A stretch of 64,000 nucleotides of DNA. Origin: Artocarpus heterophyllus. Its lineage: Eukaryota; Streptophyta; Magnoliopsida; Rosales; Moraceae. The position numbers were made by a program, and so were the translations under genes. Location of the stretch: NCBI GenBank assembly GCA_025403435.1, contig CM046349.1, forward strand, positions 20,544,004-20,608,003. Direction: 5' to 3'. Position 1 is the stretch's first letter, and every line of letters begins with the position of its first letter. Shown here piece after piece: positions 35,621-47,879 of this stretch. The notes beneath the pieces are model-generated. The model saw only the letters and a list, made by a program, of their open reading frames with translations. It did not search any database and was not told where the DNA came from.

Positions 35621-38600
35621 ATTAATTATTTAATTTGAGTTAGACGTAGAAGAAAATGACCAGAGTGCCCTATTGCTGCTATCCATGTCTTACTTACGTG
35701 TGGAAATCCATCCTCAATTTAACCGACACTATCAACAAGACCTCTCATGCAACAAATTTTAAAGTACGAAGAGTCAAGTGTAAAAATTTTTAGTTCAACA
35801 ACTAATCTACCAAACACGTAATTTTAAAGGTACTGGTGCAAAAAAGCCCTTTCCAAACGTAAGAAATTTTTTGATGAAAAACTTGTCACAAATTTTAAGA
35901 TGAAAAACTTATCCCGGATGCATAAATAGTCACATTACCTTTTTGTCCTTATTATTGAACTAAAATAATATCATATCATTGGCAAAATAGTAATTTAGTT
36001 GAACAATCATTATCTTTCTTTTTACCCAGCCAAACAAAGTAATGGATAGGCTCCACATTATAGACCCCATTCTGGAAGATCCATCCTTTTTGGGACCCAA
36101 CATTGGGTCGTGCAGAGTCCCTACGGAACTCCACATGCCAAGACTTCCTGTCTCTCATTCACGTTTTATCCCCTATGTATGTTTTACCTCCTCTTTTTTC
36201 TTGCTTCTTACCAAATGGAGCATGAAGGCAAGATTTTGAAGTTGGAAGCAATTTATAGAACCATCGTATTTGGAGATAACCACTATCTGCTATGATTCTC
36301 CCTTGGAAAGAGACGGGAAAAAAAAAAATTAAACGGTTCTACAGATATACTTAGAGAGCATCATTTTCAAAATACACACACTCAGAGAGCATCAGCTAGA
36401 TGGGTATTCTATTTCAATTTCGATATTAATGGCCTTCTAATTTAACCATCCCATAACTATTATCCTCTTAGGGAGGATCATATTCTTATTAAATGCATTT
36501 AAAGTTGAAAGAAAAGTATTTGGGAAAGATGCATTCACTCGTGCATAAATAATGAATTGAATATTACAAACCAAAGGGACTGAACATCTCCTTAAGGATT
36601 TTGACACCAATTTGTCTTATAGCCAACTCATCAATTTTGAAAATTTTGGCAAGGTCACAAAGTCCAAAAGTTGTTACAGAACACACATCTGAGGTTATGA
36701 TATTAATTTTTTTGCTGAATAATTCTAATATTAGATTTTGATGCTCATTGATGATGGTCTCTATGATAAACGTATTAAAAATTAAGAAAGAACTCATAAG
36801 ATAATTTTAAATTTTCAGGTTGGTTGATGATGGTCTCTGTGATAAACGTATCAAAATTAAATAAGAACTCATAAGAGTAAGCTTTTTAGAGAGTTCAATC
36901 ACTCTCACATCTTGTTTGCAGGCTTTGGACTTTGCTATGTTCAGCGAACTAGTAAGGGAAAGAACAACAATTTATAACCAAAAAAGGGTTGTTACATAAA
37001 TATACATCATAATTTTGTAACCCATTTCTCTATTTTTAAAAATTACAAGGTTCTTTTTTGAATTTCAAAAAAATTCAATCTCATCACCGAAAAAAAAATA
37101 GAAAAATATATAAAAAATACTTTTTAAAACCAAATTTATTATAATTTCTTTTCTTGGAAATTTTTTCTAAGACATATTTTAAACATTTAAATACATTAAG
37201 TTTAAGATTTTTTCTTTAAAGCTTTTCATTTTTTCAAATGTTTGAAACATTTGCATAAATTATTTAAGAGTATTTTTGTCTTTGTCATATTTTTGTCATT
37301 CACAAAGTATACGAGCAATGAAACTGAAATAAGTTTCTCATATTCAAAAAATAACTTTATAAAACTAGAGTGATAAATTAAGGCAAAGAACTTATCATAT
37401 CATATTATATGATTATGTAAAGAATCCTAGTAAATAGTTATCGATATTCCATCCTTTTGAATGCTTCCTATTTAAGCTAGAATCCTCTATGCCCATACCT
37501 ACTCCCAAAGCTGGAAGTTGGGACATAGTGCAAAGTAACTTAAGTTACAAAAATTTAATAAATAAAAATAAAAATAAATAAGCAAAAAATCTTGCACCCC
37601 TTGATTCCGTCTATACAAATATTCAAAACAATTTTCCATGTGTGTATAGTGGATAAGTTTCCCGTTAAGCTTTTTCTGCCTCTAGATCATCCTGTATTTC
37701 CCCAACTTTTTATTAGCTCATACTTAGTTGCAGGAGACCAACATCTCTACTTGTTCACAATCCTCTTACTGTTCTATTTCAAACATCTCTACTTGAGCTT
37801 TGTCACTAAATATCGGCAAATTCTGCAACACAATCAGAAACTTTATATTTTCAACGTCAAAAAGTAAATTTCAAAACAGATTTTTCAAGTTCTTGATCAA
37901 GCATAATGCAGAATTAGATACACTAACCAAAAAGAAACGTAATTTCTTTATGTCAAAAGGATTTTGCTTGATACCATACCGATGAAAGAAGCCTACTCAA
38001 TTTGCGCTTCTCGTCATGTTTACTCCATGCTTTTGCTTGATATCTGCTTCACTCTTACATAGACTTTCCAAATCCAAACTAAAGCACCTGCGGCACATAC
38101 ATTTAGAGAACAGTAAGTAGATGAGCACTATGTTTGCATAAAAGCATTGTGAGATACCAATTCATGTTTCAGCACAAAGATATGATAATTAAATAATTCT
38201 TTGACTGATACCAATTTTCTGATAGAACAACAAGCTTTGATCAAGTAAATGGGACCAAGAAAGTTGTTATCTGCAGTTGTACTAATGTGTTATATTTAGT
38301 TGCACATATAGATACAAACACGCAAGCATGCACATGCGCAATAACTTGCCCTTCAAACAGTTTTCAAAAGTGTTCCGAACATCACGGAAAAAAGGCAGTA
38401 CAATTTAGTAGAAATGTCCCTTGAAAACCATATGTACCAGATATACGTGTAACAAAACTATTTACATCTTCGAGGGGTATAACCCTCGAGAAGTAATGTG
38501 CACCAGATATTAAGTGTAACAATCTATCGATAAGTTCAAACACGGAATATGATATATGAAACAAATTAACAGTTCCTTGTCTTGAAATCTAGTTAAGCAA

Positions 38601-40003
38601 CATGAATTGAAGACCAAGTTCGCCCATCTAAGTAAAATACTACTAATAGCATCCCGTACGCTGATGATACATACAAGGATGAGTTACGGAACCTCTGGGC
38701 TGGGCAGCAATGATACTCATGACAATTAGTTTACATCAGTTATCAGATAACTAATGCGAGTACCAGTCATTCGTAAAATATTATTTTATCACGCACCTTT
38801 GGGCAAGGACTCGAACAAACAATGAATCTCATATTTCCAAACCATTAACCCTGAAAGAATCGAATAACAAATACGGAAAACTGCAGTTGACCTTCATGGC
38901 CGGTAATAATGTGGGTTAAACTGATGAGATGTTGACTAACACATATCAAGTGCACAAACGGTACAGTTGACAAGTTTTGTGGCAACAAAGCAAAGGGGAA
39001 ACCAACACTTAAAACAAAGACAACTTATATCTAGGCTCTAATGCGAGATGGTCTAACCGTCTAACAAATGTTCATGATTGGATGCAGTTAATAATTCATG
39101 ACCTGGCATGTGCAAAATGAAAGCTTTCATGATTCTACAAGAATTTCTATGAAATCCCTTCATTTGCTTCTCTTTAGTAGAAGTTCTTTTTCCCCAGAAT
39201 GTATTCTAATTTTTGGCCGACTTCTTATGATCGATTCAACCTTTAATAAAGAACATATACCTTGGTTATATTTCATTTCCATTTTAAGGAAGGAATTCAA
39301 ACTGGAACTAAAACTTGTATTAAAATAAGGGCCGACCTTATATAGGGTAGAGGGGGTTTTATACGAGTTATATTGATTGTAACAAAATCATGAAGAAGAA
39401 ATCAGCAAGGTCTCTAGACACCCAAATCCATAACACTGTACATCAAAAATTGGGGGCTTAGAAGACATGAAGAATCACATCGATGCGACATATAGCCACA
39501 TACTTGCATTGATGAACATGGTTAATTTACCTCAATAACTTTAATTGGAATGAACAGAACACGGTCTCCTGCTATCTATGATACATATCACACTAACGGC
39601 TAATGAGTACCTCGGGGAATCTTATTTAGGCCAATAAACATAAAGCGATTAGCAAGTGCACTTTTAAGATGGAGAGACAGCTAATGGTGCAGAAATAAAA
39701 AGCAGAAACCGTTCTGTATCTGTTCTTATATGCAGAAATGCGTTTGGAAAAGATGAAAAAAAAAAATCTTTTCAGAATAGAAGATGAAGAAAAGATCTTT
39801 TCAGAACAGAAAATTGGAGACAGAGAAGAACAGAGGAGCATTTATAAGCTCAAACATAAACTTTTTTCCCCCTTTTGTCATAAGATACAATAAGATATAT
39901 TTAAAATATACCATAGAAAAGTACATTGAAAAAAAAAAAAACTGAAAGATAACTTCAAACATTCACTACTAGCAACATCATTATTAAGAAAAAGATAACA
40001 AAG
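35621..40003. other. Long intergenic interval, no firm gene
   Basis: AT-rich. The only oddities are a 77-codon - strand open frame at 36564-36797 that reads like protein but matches nothing I recognise, a 76-bp direct duplication at 36751-36890, and a - strand segment at about 37998-38093 that looks like a terminal exon after an AG acceptor. Part of 39850-40003 is expected to be the 3' untranslated region of the zinc-finger gene. Confidence 0.5.
36751..36890. repeat. 76-bp direct duplication
   Basis: ATGATGGTCTCTATGATAAA at 36751 recurs as ATGATGGTCTCTGTGATAAA at 36827, followed in both copies by CGTATyAAAA and AAGAACTCATAAGA. There are only a few differences over the shared about 60 bp. Confidence 0.75.
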
Positions 40004-40993
40004 CTACAGATGCAGAGATAGATCCAGATCAGTTTCTGGTTCTTCATTTACTTCAACAGACATCTCCAAATCAGCAAAGGATTTCTCAACATCCTTGAAG
40101 AGAAGAAGTTCTTCCTTCTGATGCTCCGCCGTTTCCATTGTCACATTGCAGTCGATCTTAGATCTTTTGGGAGCTTTCTTTGTATGAGGGGCATCACCAA
40201 AGCAGCGTTTTTTAACTCCCTGATGAGTTAAGGGGCAATTCTCATTATATTGACTGAATCCTCCATGCCCTGACAGCTGATTCCGATAGGGAAAAGAGGA
40301 ACCTATGTTGGAGGGCTCTCTTAAGGCAGGCAGTTGATTCGAGCCAAGAAGGGGACCAGGAACAGCTACAGCACAGGCACCCTGGTTCGGATAATGAACA
40401 TTTGGCGAGGCATTTCTAGAGAACTGCCCACCACCCGTAAAAGGTCGAAATTGATTAGTATTAAACTGACAAACATTACCTGGACCCAAAAGGAATGAAT
40501 GATTTGGAGGGATGGCAGAGGGGTTGATGCAATAAGTGGGGGCAGATGCAGTAGAAGAAAAGGGATTGAAAAGATGGATTTCAGCACAGCCACCACCAGA
40601 TGAAAAGCTTGGAGGCACAAAAAACGGAGTTTTGGTGTTTCTAACTCTGTTCTCAGGGAACCGACCCACATTCACCCAGCCATTGTTGTTTGGGTAGAGC
40701 CTCTTTGGGTAAATCATAGAAGGCCTAGCCTTACCAAAGGCAGCACCCTGATTGTTCTCAGAACCTCCAGAGAGAGCCACGTGAGGATTTGGAGGACGAC
40801 AAGCCAAATTCAAGGAATTACCGGAACGACCAGGGACATTCCAGCACTTCTTTGAACAAGCATCCTCTCGGTGAGCCCTCTGATGGGCCCCGAGACCACG
40901 GGGATCATCGAACACTCTTTTGCAATAGAAGCATGCACAGATATGAAAACGCCTCTCAACATTTTTTCCACCAGAGGTTGAATGAAAATCCAT
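40004..40993 (-). CDS. Single-finger C2H2 zinc-finger protein with C-terminal EAR repression motif
   Basis: An intact single-exon frame of 329 residues from ATG 40993 to the stop at 40004. One C2H2 finger lies at residues 21-41 (C21, C24, H37, H41). Its helix reads DPRGLGAHQRAH, a variant of the plant QALGGH helix that fits DNA binding. The middle is rich in Pro, Asn, Gly and Ser, without a known domain. A basic stretch near residues 275-283 (KKAPKRSK) is a likely nuclear signal. The C-terminal TDLDLSLHL is an LxLxL EAR motif, which in this family recruits TOPLESS-type co-repressors. The most likely role is a nuclear transcriptional repressor; target genes and developmental role cannot be told. 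A TATA box 117 bp upstream supports this start. It is the only undamaged gene seen in the window and is not covered by any transposon. No polyadenylation signal was assigned. Confidence 0.87.
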   Translation of the reverse strand: MDFHSTSGGKNVERRFHICACFYCKRVFDDPRGLGAHQRAHREDACSKKCWNVPGRSGNSLNLACRPPNPHVALSGGSENNQGAAFGKARPSMIYPKRLYPNNNGWVNVGRFPENRVRNTKTPFFVPPSFSSGGGCAEIHLFNPFSSTASAPTYCINPSAIPPNHSFLLGPGNVCQFNTNQFRPFTGGGQFSRNASPNVHYPNQGACAVAVPGPLLGSNQLPALREPSNIGSSFPYRNQLSGHGGFSQYNENCPLTHQGVKKRCFGDAPHTKKAPKRSKIDCNVTMETAEHQKEELLLFKDVEKSFADLEMSVEVNEEPETDLDLSLHL

Positions 40994-41109
40994 CTCTTAA
41001 ATGGAAAAAGAAAAATGACTCTTGCTGGGGCTAATTTCAGGAAGTGATGGAAACTACTAGCAAGTGAGAGCAACCTAGCAATGATGAAGAATGCATTGCA
41101 CCTTACCTC

Positions 41110-41117
41110 TATTTATA
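41110..41117 (-). promoter_or_regulatory. TATA box of the C2H2 gene
   Basis: The - strand reads TATAAATA within GTTATAAATAGAGG, 117 bp before ATG 40993. This predicts a start of transcription near 41085 and a leader of about 90 nt. Confidence 0.7.
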
Positions 41118-42372
41118 ACAGTTTTACATAAGAGGCACAGGTCAGAGTGGTTAGACTAATTAATGTAAATGACGACTTGAATTAAATTAATTTAAGAAGA
41201 GAATTAGCATAGAAGGCCACAAATGGAAGGAAAAAAGTGCATGCGGTAAAAGTTTTAAAGAAATCCTATCTGCAAAATCTGCAATGAGAATTGTCATAAA
41301 TGCTTAGAGAGCACACAAACACCTTGCTGAACAAATGTCATATTGCCGTTCATACCATATTTGCTATTACAGAGTCATGAAACAACTGTCAAATACTTGA
41401 CGCAACCGTTAGGGGGTAATTCAGGAATAAGAAAGTTGGCAAGGAAAAAAAAAAAAAAGAGTGAAAGCTGGTGCACTGAAGGCTTCAAAATCTTGTCTCA
41501 TTCTCGGTATTCATCAAGAAACATGCATAATTCATTGCTCAATAATAGCGGTATCCCAAAAGAATAACAAGAGCAATTCAAGCCTTAGAGGAGAGAAAAG
41601 CTAAGGAAAGTTTACTTGTTTTCCATAGATAATGTTTGCTTAATTATATAACATATACCCTCTTGCCTCTGGGCATAGCCCTGAGGGGCTAGTCGTGCAG
41701 TTAGGCCTGTGGCTAGCAGCCACGTGGTCTAAGGTTTAATTAGTCAGGCCCGCCAACCTAGTGAATAACCACAAGTTTCATGCTTTCCAAAGATTGTAGG
41801 GTTTAGTGAGTGCTCCGGTTTTAACCTTCAGTTTGCTAAGCCGGTTTTGGAGATTTTTAGGACACCATGAAAACAAAATTAAAAAAAGAAATGATTCCTC
41901 TAGGCTTGAAATGGCCAATAGTTGGTCAAGGGTTTTCACTACTTTCAGTAAGCACAAGTTTTAATTAACCCTAAATATGATAGAATTTACTTGCCGCATC
42001 TCTGGCATCGAAACTTGTAATTGAAAGTTGCTTGTCTCAAATATAGGACCAAACGTTTGTTTTTTAAAAAAGAAAATCTGACAATGATGTGGTGCTCTGA
42101 TTATTGAAAAAGATACTAATCAACAAGTAAGAAAAATAAATGAAAATCTTACAAATACATTACATCTAGAATTAGAGTAAACAAAAAATAAAGAAAGCTA
42201 TAGTTATTCCACTCTGAATAAAATCCAAAAAGTCTTTTGAATGAGCCATATCCGACACTTTTTTATAAACCGTTATTTTTTGTCACATTTCACAAAACCC
42301 CAAACACGTTATTTTTTTGTCTGTTTTGCTTTTTTGTCCTTTTTTTAATGGAACTAAGTGAAGTATTGACAT
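41118..42372. other. Upstream region of the C2H2 gene; no gene seen
   Basis: Presumed promoter and spacer. A moderately GC-rich segment at about 41655-41850 with short tRNA-like box fragments might be an old SINE, but neither a clear A/B box pair nor a tail is present. The rest is AT-rich. Confidence 0.45.
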
Positions 42373-43339
42373 CAAGGTTTTAAAAGGCGAAAATGAGAAC
42401 CGAGGCTTTTTGTCTAATTGACGCCTTGAGGCGGATTGAGGCGCAAGCCTCGAATTCAAAATAAAAAAAATTCAAAAAGCTGAATAAAATTCATAAACAT
42501 GCCATAAAACACACACTTAGTTCATCACAAAACTATAAGACACAATAAGAAAGTACATAAAACACATACAATATAATATGTATGCTACTGTTCTTCTAAT
42601 ATGGTTATAATTATATGGCTTTTATAGCAAATAAGATAACCCTTTTTTTTTTTTTTGAGAAAATGAAATAACTATAGATCTAAATAAATAAAAATCACTT
42701 ATTGCACTCTTTATATAACTTTCATTTTATATAACATTATAACTTTTGCATAACACCTACTTCTATAAAATATACATTACTATAGTAGCTATAAGAGGGG
42801 AAAAAAGAAAAAAAAACCCAACCTAAGGTAGAAAATAAAAGAAAAAGGGGAAAAATAAACCTAAGGAGTGAGGACTGAGGAGGTCAGAATCTGGATGTGG
42901 CTGTTGTTCGTGGGCCGTCGTTCTAGTCACTGCTCATACGGCAGTGGGCTTGAAAGTTGCAGGGGTTGATGATCAAGAAAGGGTCGATGATGAAGAAAGG
43001 GGCAGATGATGAAGAAGTGTCGAAGAAGATGGTAGACTTAAGGTTTAAAAATCTATTTGCATATTTTTATCTGATTAAAGCCCGATTTTGATATTGGGTT
43101 GAATTTCTTTGAAAGGGGAAAAAAAAAGATTGGATTGAAAACCGGCTCAAAATAGCCTTCAATTTGAGGCTCACGCCTTATAAGCCTTGAGGCAAAAATG
43201 CCTCAAGGCACACGCCTCAAAGAAAAAAGGCGTAAGCCTCGTTCAAGCCATTCAAGGCTTAAGCCTTGAAGCGTTGATCAAGCGCCTCAAACTGAGGCGA
43301 GCCTCGAGGCGTACGCCTCGAACGCCTTTTAAAACCATG
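42373..43339. mobile_element. 967-bp hAT-like non-autonomous transposon
   Basis: The ends are CAAGGTTTTAAAAGGCG and, inverted, CATGGTTTTAAAAGGCG (16 of 17 match). The 8-bp ATTGACAT occurs directly outside both ends (42365-42372 and 43340-43347), a perfect target duplication of the length made by hAT transposases. Both ends are packed with GAGGCG/CGCCTC subterminal repeats (for example 42409-42455 and 43166-43330), including the palindrome GAGGCGTACGCCTC near 43307. No transposase frame inside, so it would depend on a relative elsewhere. Confidence 0.92.
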
Positions 43340-45780
43340 ATTGACATTATTGCATAGGTATAGTGTTCTGGATTGCTACTCCAAGGTTGGTTTAATTGTT
43401 CGGTGGCTATTCGAACTAAAAACAACTATTGTCATGCCTAAATCTTCCAAATGATTAAAATAACACAAAAAATAACAGGCTACGTGGATTTCCTATTCTC
43501 ACATTGATCTACTTGAGTGATGAATCAGTTCATGTTAGAATTGGAACAAAATTTTTCCATTCTTACATTAGTTTGATGGTAGTGTAATTATCATACAAAC
43601 AATATGTAGCTGATGATAAGCTTTTTTCTATGCCATTTCAGCGTATACGAAATGTAGACTTTTAACTTAGTAGCTAATTTCCTGAAAAGAAAATTTCCTA
43701 GCTAATGATTGAATATTAATTGGTCTTACCTTTTAAGTAATAAAGTTTTTCACCGATTCCCTTGTATTTAAAAACTTTTGCCGCATCCTCCGCGTGCTTC
43801 TGCCTAAAGCCAAGCAAAAAAGAACAAATATAAATGTTATTAGCTCACCCCCAATAGAAATTATATTATAAACAGAACTAGAAATCTCACTTTCCTAATC
43901 TAACCTTGAACATATGTGTATGTGTATGATAGAGAGAAATACAGAGACATGGCATAGCCTTTAATTTACAGATAATAAGCTTGTGATTAACATTTTCAGG
44001 CTAAGGTTTTGGATCAAATGTTAAAGAAAAGTATAGCTGAGGCAGATAATTGTAATATAATCTAGATTGTGTACTTCTGATGTAGTGTTTGATGGGTTGG
44101 GATAACGTTAAAATGTTGCATATATTTTTTCCCGAATGAATGAAATGTAGCATATATTTTAGGACAACTACGGATTTTAAGTTTTTTAGGATAGTTAAGT
44201 TTTTTCTTTTCAGAAAAGAATGATTAAGCTTCGGGACCGTTCAATAGGTTTAAGGCTCATGCTTTCAAGAGCAAGATTATTCTAAGATGTGGGGAATCTT
44301 GTGGCAATAAAAATTTTTACACAGCAATATTGGGATTAAAAATAAAAGCTGCTTATAGAGTAAAGCCAATTGATAAAGGAAGGGAAAGATTGAGGGGTTG
44401 GAACAAAGAGAAATATAATTGCTTGATTTTTTTCATGTGGAAAAATTCCAAACGAAGACTCAGATAAAAAAAATACAGTGGTTTCCTCAGATAAGACCTT
44501 ATTTTCCTAAATTTTTAGCAAAACAACATTAAAAAATATGGTCAAATTTTAAATCAATACCCCCCACTTCAAAGTAACAACCAGGCGATGCAAATAATCA
44601 ATATAACACAAGAAGAAAAAAGAAAAAAAAAGGTCAATAAAACACATTAACAAACTTTAGCCAGATTTGGAACCAAACCCCATGTATATATAAACATACA
44701 GAGATACATGGATACAAGTAAATCAATACCAACACAAAAACTAATTTTTTTGCATTTTCTCAGAACAGATGATTTAACAGAACCACAGTACAAGGAATCA
44801 CCTTCTGAGGAGAGTAACAATAAACTAGATCAGTTGGAATACAACGAAGTTTATATAGGCCAAATCGATATATAAAAAAAAAAGGCAAAAAAAAGGGGGC
44901 TCTTTTAACAGTATTTGTAATTTATGGTTAACGTAATTATACCCATGTCAAGTGCAAGCCCTCACTGTTCTCCCTTGCATAAGTCTAAAATCCCATAAGC
45001 GACGAAGGTGGGCTTTTAAGTTTCATCCGCTTCGCTTCCTTTTCTTGTCGTTCTCTGTCTTCTCCATCTTGGTGTGCACAGTGCCGACGCTTCGCTGCTC
45101 TGGTCGTTCCGCCGTTACTTTAAATTCTTATTACTTTAAATTCATCGCAATATCGAGAATTAGAGTACATTGCACGGTTAAGGTATACGATTTTTGCTGA
45201 ACTTTTAATATCCAAAAAAAAAAAAAAAATACTATCTAAATTTTAAAATAATTAACGATTAAGGTTAATAGCTATTTTCTATTTTTATTTGGTATTTTTT
45301 TCCACTCGTTGACTTCAATCTTTTCTTTTTTTTTTAAATTATGAGCTCTACTTTAAAAAAAAAACTCACGTGTGAATCTCATAAACAAAATCGTCAATGT
45401 TTTTTAATGCTTATTAGCTATGAGATCTCAATTGTTAATAATTTTAGAATTCTACATACATTTTGCCAAGACTGAAAGCTTAGGGTACATTATACCAAAA
45501 ACAAATATTTTAGGATACCATAATACAATTTACCTTTGAGAATATCTTAAAAATTTCTTTAATAAAGTAGTAATTATTTAATTGATATTAATCTGGGGCA
45601 TGTACAGGACTAATAACATTTACATCACATGCGTAATTATTATCTAATTTTTTTTTTACAGAGAATGAAGAAAATAAACCAACTTATAATGGAATAAAAA
45701 TTAGTAGCTCAAGTTTCAAATAAAGTTAATAAATTGGCAAAAAAAACATAAATGCATATTTATTAACTAGTTAAATTACA
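43340..45780. other. Non-coding interval with a possible - strand gene remnant
   Basis: Holds the candidate exon at 43730-43803. Further up on the - strand is a TATATAAA site at 44850-44857, and near 44990-45120 a GC-richer patch with a short - strand start (MEKTENDKKRKRSG, 45067-45023). These could be pieces of one split gene on the - strand, but no connected model could be built. Confidence 0.35.
43730..43803 (-). other. Candidate internal exon (74 nt)
   Basis: On the - strand the segment is framed by a TTTAG acceptor and a GGTAAGA donor. It is open in one frame, reading QKHAEDAAKVFKYKGIGEKL followed by YYLK, with normal protein composition. I do not recognise the protein. Adjacent exons were not found with certainty. 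The hAT element at 42373 would sit in the next intron if this is a real gene. Confidence 0.35.
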
Positions 45781-47245
45781 AAAATAACCTAATCTAATTA
45801 TTATAACATTTGATATTATTTTTTTCTTCTTTTTTTTTTCTTCCTCCTTTTCTCTCTGTTTCCCAACTTGTCTGTCTCTTTCCTTTCTTTCCTCTGTGTA
45901 CCTATTTCCCTCTCTCCTCTAATTTCTAGATTGTTAGAGTCGTCGCACCAAGTTCACGATCTGTTGAGCAAAGATCAGAACTCCTACAAGGCAACGACGT
46001 CCACGAAATCGCGAGGTTGAAATTGCGAACCTTCTCGCAACGAAAACATTACACAATGTTGTCCATGTAGGAGTTGCACTAGGAGCAGCTGTCGGAGTCG
46101 CATGAGGACGAGCATTGAAGTCGAGGAAGAAGTCGTCAGAGTCGTCGAGGGAGGCGTTAGAGTCGCGAAGGGAAGCGCTGGAGTCGCACAAGGTCATCGA
46201 AGACATTGTCGGAGTCACACGAGGATGCCAAAGTCATCACCGGAGTTGGGAGAGAAAAAAGGAGGAGAGAGGGGAAAAGTCAGAGGGAAGAGAAAAAGTG
46301 TGTTAGGGTTTTTTAAGGGAGATGAAGAAGATAAGGGTAATTTTAAAATTTTACAACAATTTGGCCTATGTACTTAAATATTTTTAAAGTGTGCTCTTTA
46401 CTAATATTAAAAATTAAAACTATTATTTGGTGCAATTTTCCTTTTTTCTTAAGCATTGCAAGATACATGCTATAAAAGTCGGCCCAAATTTCAAACCCCA
46501 AGCCCATTATATATCTAACCTCAAGTTTATCTTTATCACTTAGCATTGCCAAAAAGAGAGAGAGAGAGAGAGAGTAAAAAAATGTACAAGGGTTGGGTTG
46601 GGCGGGTTAAGGTTAAAATTCTAGGCTGGACCAACCTTCTCGGTTTGAAGAAATCGCTGGCCAATAAATCATGGGCCCCTTCATTACTATTACTATTATG
46701 TTCTACTTCTTAGTTTTTTTCTTTCTTTGATTCATATAACTTCTCTAGCCAAAAAGGCTAAAAGACTCTTAGATAACACTTATTTGTCTAACTTTAATCC
46801 AAAATATTAGTGATCAAGTATGTCTTTATACTCTTTGAAAGCGTTATATTTTAAACTTTCTTATAGAAGTGACAAGATTGAAAATTAATGCCATAGAGGT
46901 GCTATTTATCAAATTGACCCAAAAATCAATGAGCCCTCAAGGAAAGCCCAATCTTGGTTCTAGTTTAGGTTGGGTTAGTTTGGTTTAATATATTTATTAT
47001 GACGTGATAAGTTTGGCAAAGTAAAACATCCAAAAAATTGGCTAAGCGTGCATTAAGATGCAAAGAGGTTGGAGGTTTGGGTATGGGGAAGAGCAATTTT
47101 CAAGACTTATTTTTTGCCTTTGGGTTAGGTCGGCTTGCTTTGGACTTCGCCTTCCTAAGTCCGAAGGCCAACCTGTGGGCTCTGTTTCAAAAAGGTTAGG
47201 CCCGTTGTCCTTCGTGCTGATTGAAAAAAGGCCCAATTTTGGGTT
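45781..47245. other. Non-coding interval, possibly an old foldback element at 45.8-46.4 kb
   Basis: A pyrimidine-rich stretch (45825-45930) and a purine-rich stretch (46236-46320) flank a GC-rich core full of GAGTCG repeats (46080-46230). This gives rough inverted symmetry. No gene is recognised in the core, and its overlapping frames on both strands are products of the repetition. Confidence 0.35.
46555..46574. repeat. (AG)10 microsatellite
   Basis: Twenty bases of uninterrupted AG dinucleotide. Confidence 0.95.
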
Positions 47246-47575
47246 GGGTTGGCCAATTTCATTAGGTTGGGTTGAAAATGCACTCAAGCTACAACCTAGT
47301 AGACAATCTATCATGCCTTTTATATAGTAATAGATAATAGATATTTACATGTCGTAGTCATATTTTAATTCAAACAGAATTAGATCATTTGTCTCATAAA
47401 CCTATGGCTTATGTTTTTGGGTTAGGTCGGTCGGTTTCATCATGTTGGGTTAAAAACACACTCAAGTGGCAACCTAGCAAACAATATATTGTGCCTTATA
47501 TATAAGTAATAGATATTTACAAACTATAGTCATATTTTAGGTCATTTGTCTCATTAATATGTGACTTATGTTGTT
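47246..47575. repeat. Two-copy tandem repeat, about 160-175 bp
   Basis: The segment starting GGGTTGGCCAATTTCATTAG at 47246 recurs from 47419 (GGGTTAGGTCGGTCGGTTTC). The two copies share the order AACACACTCAAG, CAACCTAG, AGTAATAGATA, CATATTTTA and CATTTGTCTCAT. The copies are clearly diverged and differ by about 15 bp in length. Confidence 0.75.
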
Positions 47576-47879
47576 TGGATTGGATCGGAGGTGGCCCATT
47601 CTTGGAAGTGGACTGGCTCATATTGTGTTGATGAACAAATTTGAGTAATTAAAGAAGAATGAGCCAAACAACAGATTTGGACTAAGAATTAGTAAAAGGG
47701 AGAAATAGCAAAGCAATATATTTAAGTTAAAATTAGTAAATAATGTTATATTTTTAAAATGTTTAGTAAATAATATATTATGAGAAATTGGGATCTATAT
47801 TCTTATGAGAAATTGAGAATAAGAACCCAAAAGTATGATCACCTTTTTCTCCTTCCTAACTCCCCCTCTCCTCCCTTAC

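Noticed and set aside
40366..41073. Other-frame ORFs over the zinc-finger gene
   Set aside because: Shadows of the intact 329-codon gene, which has the finger, basic stretch, EAR tail and TATA box.
41655..41850. Possible SINE with tRNA-like boxes
   Set aside because: No convincing A and B box pair at the right distance, and no A-rich or T-rich tail or target duplication.
45023..45067. Short - strand start MEKTENDKKRKRSG as a first exon
   Set aside because: Ends in a stop after 14 codons with no clear donor site; mentioned only as possible part of an unresolved gene.
45934..46377. Overlapping frames on both strands with Ala/Thr/Ser or Arg/Glu/Ser repeats
   Set aside because: Caused by GAGTCG-type repetition; each reads open in several frames at once.
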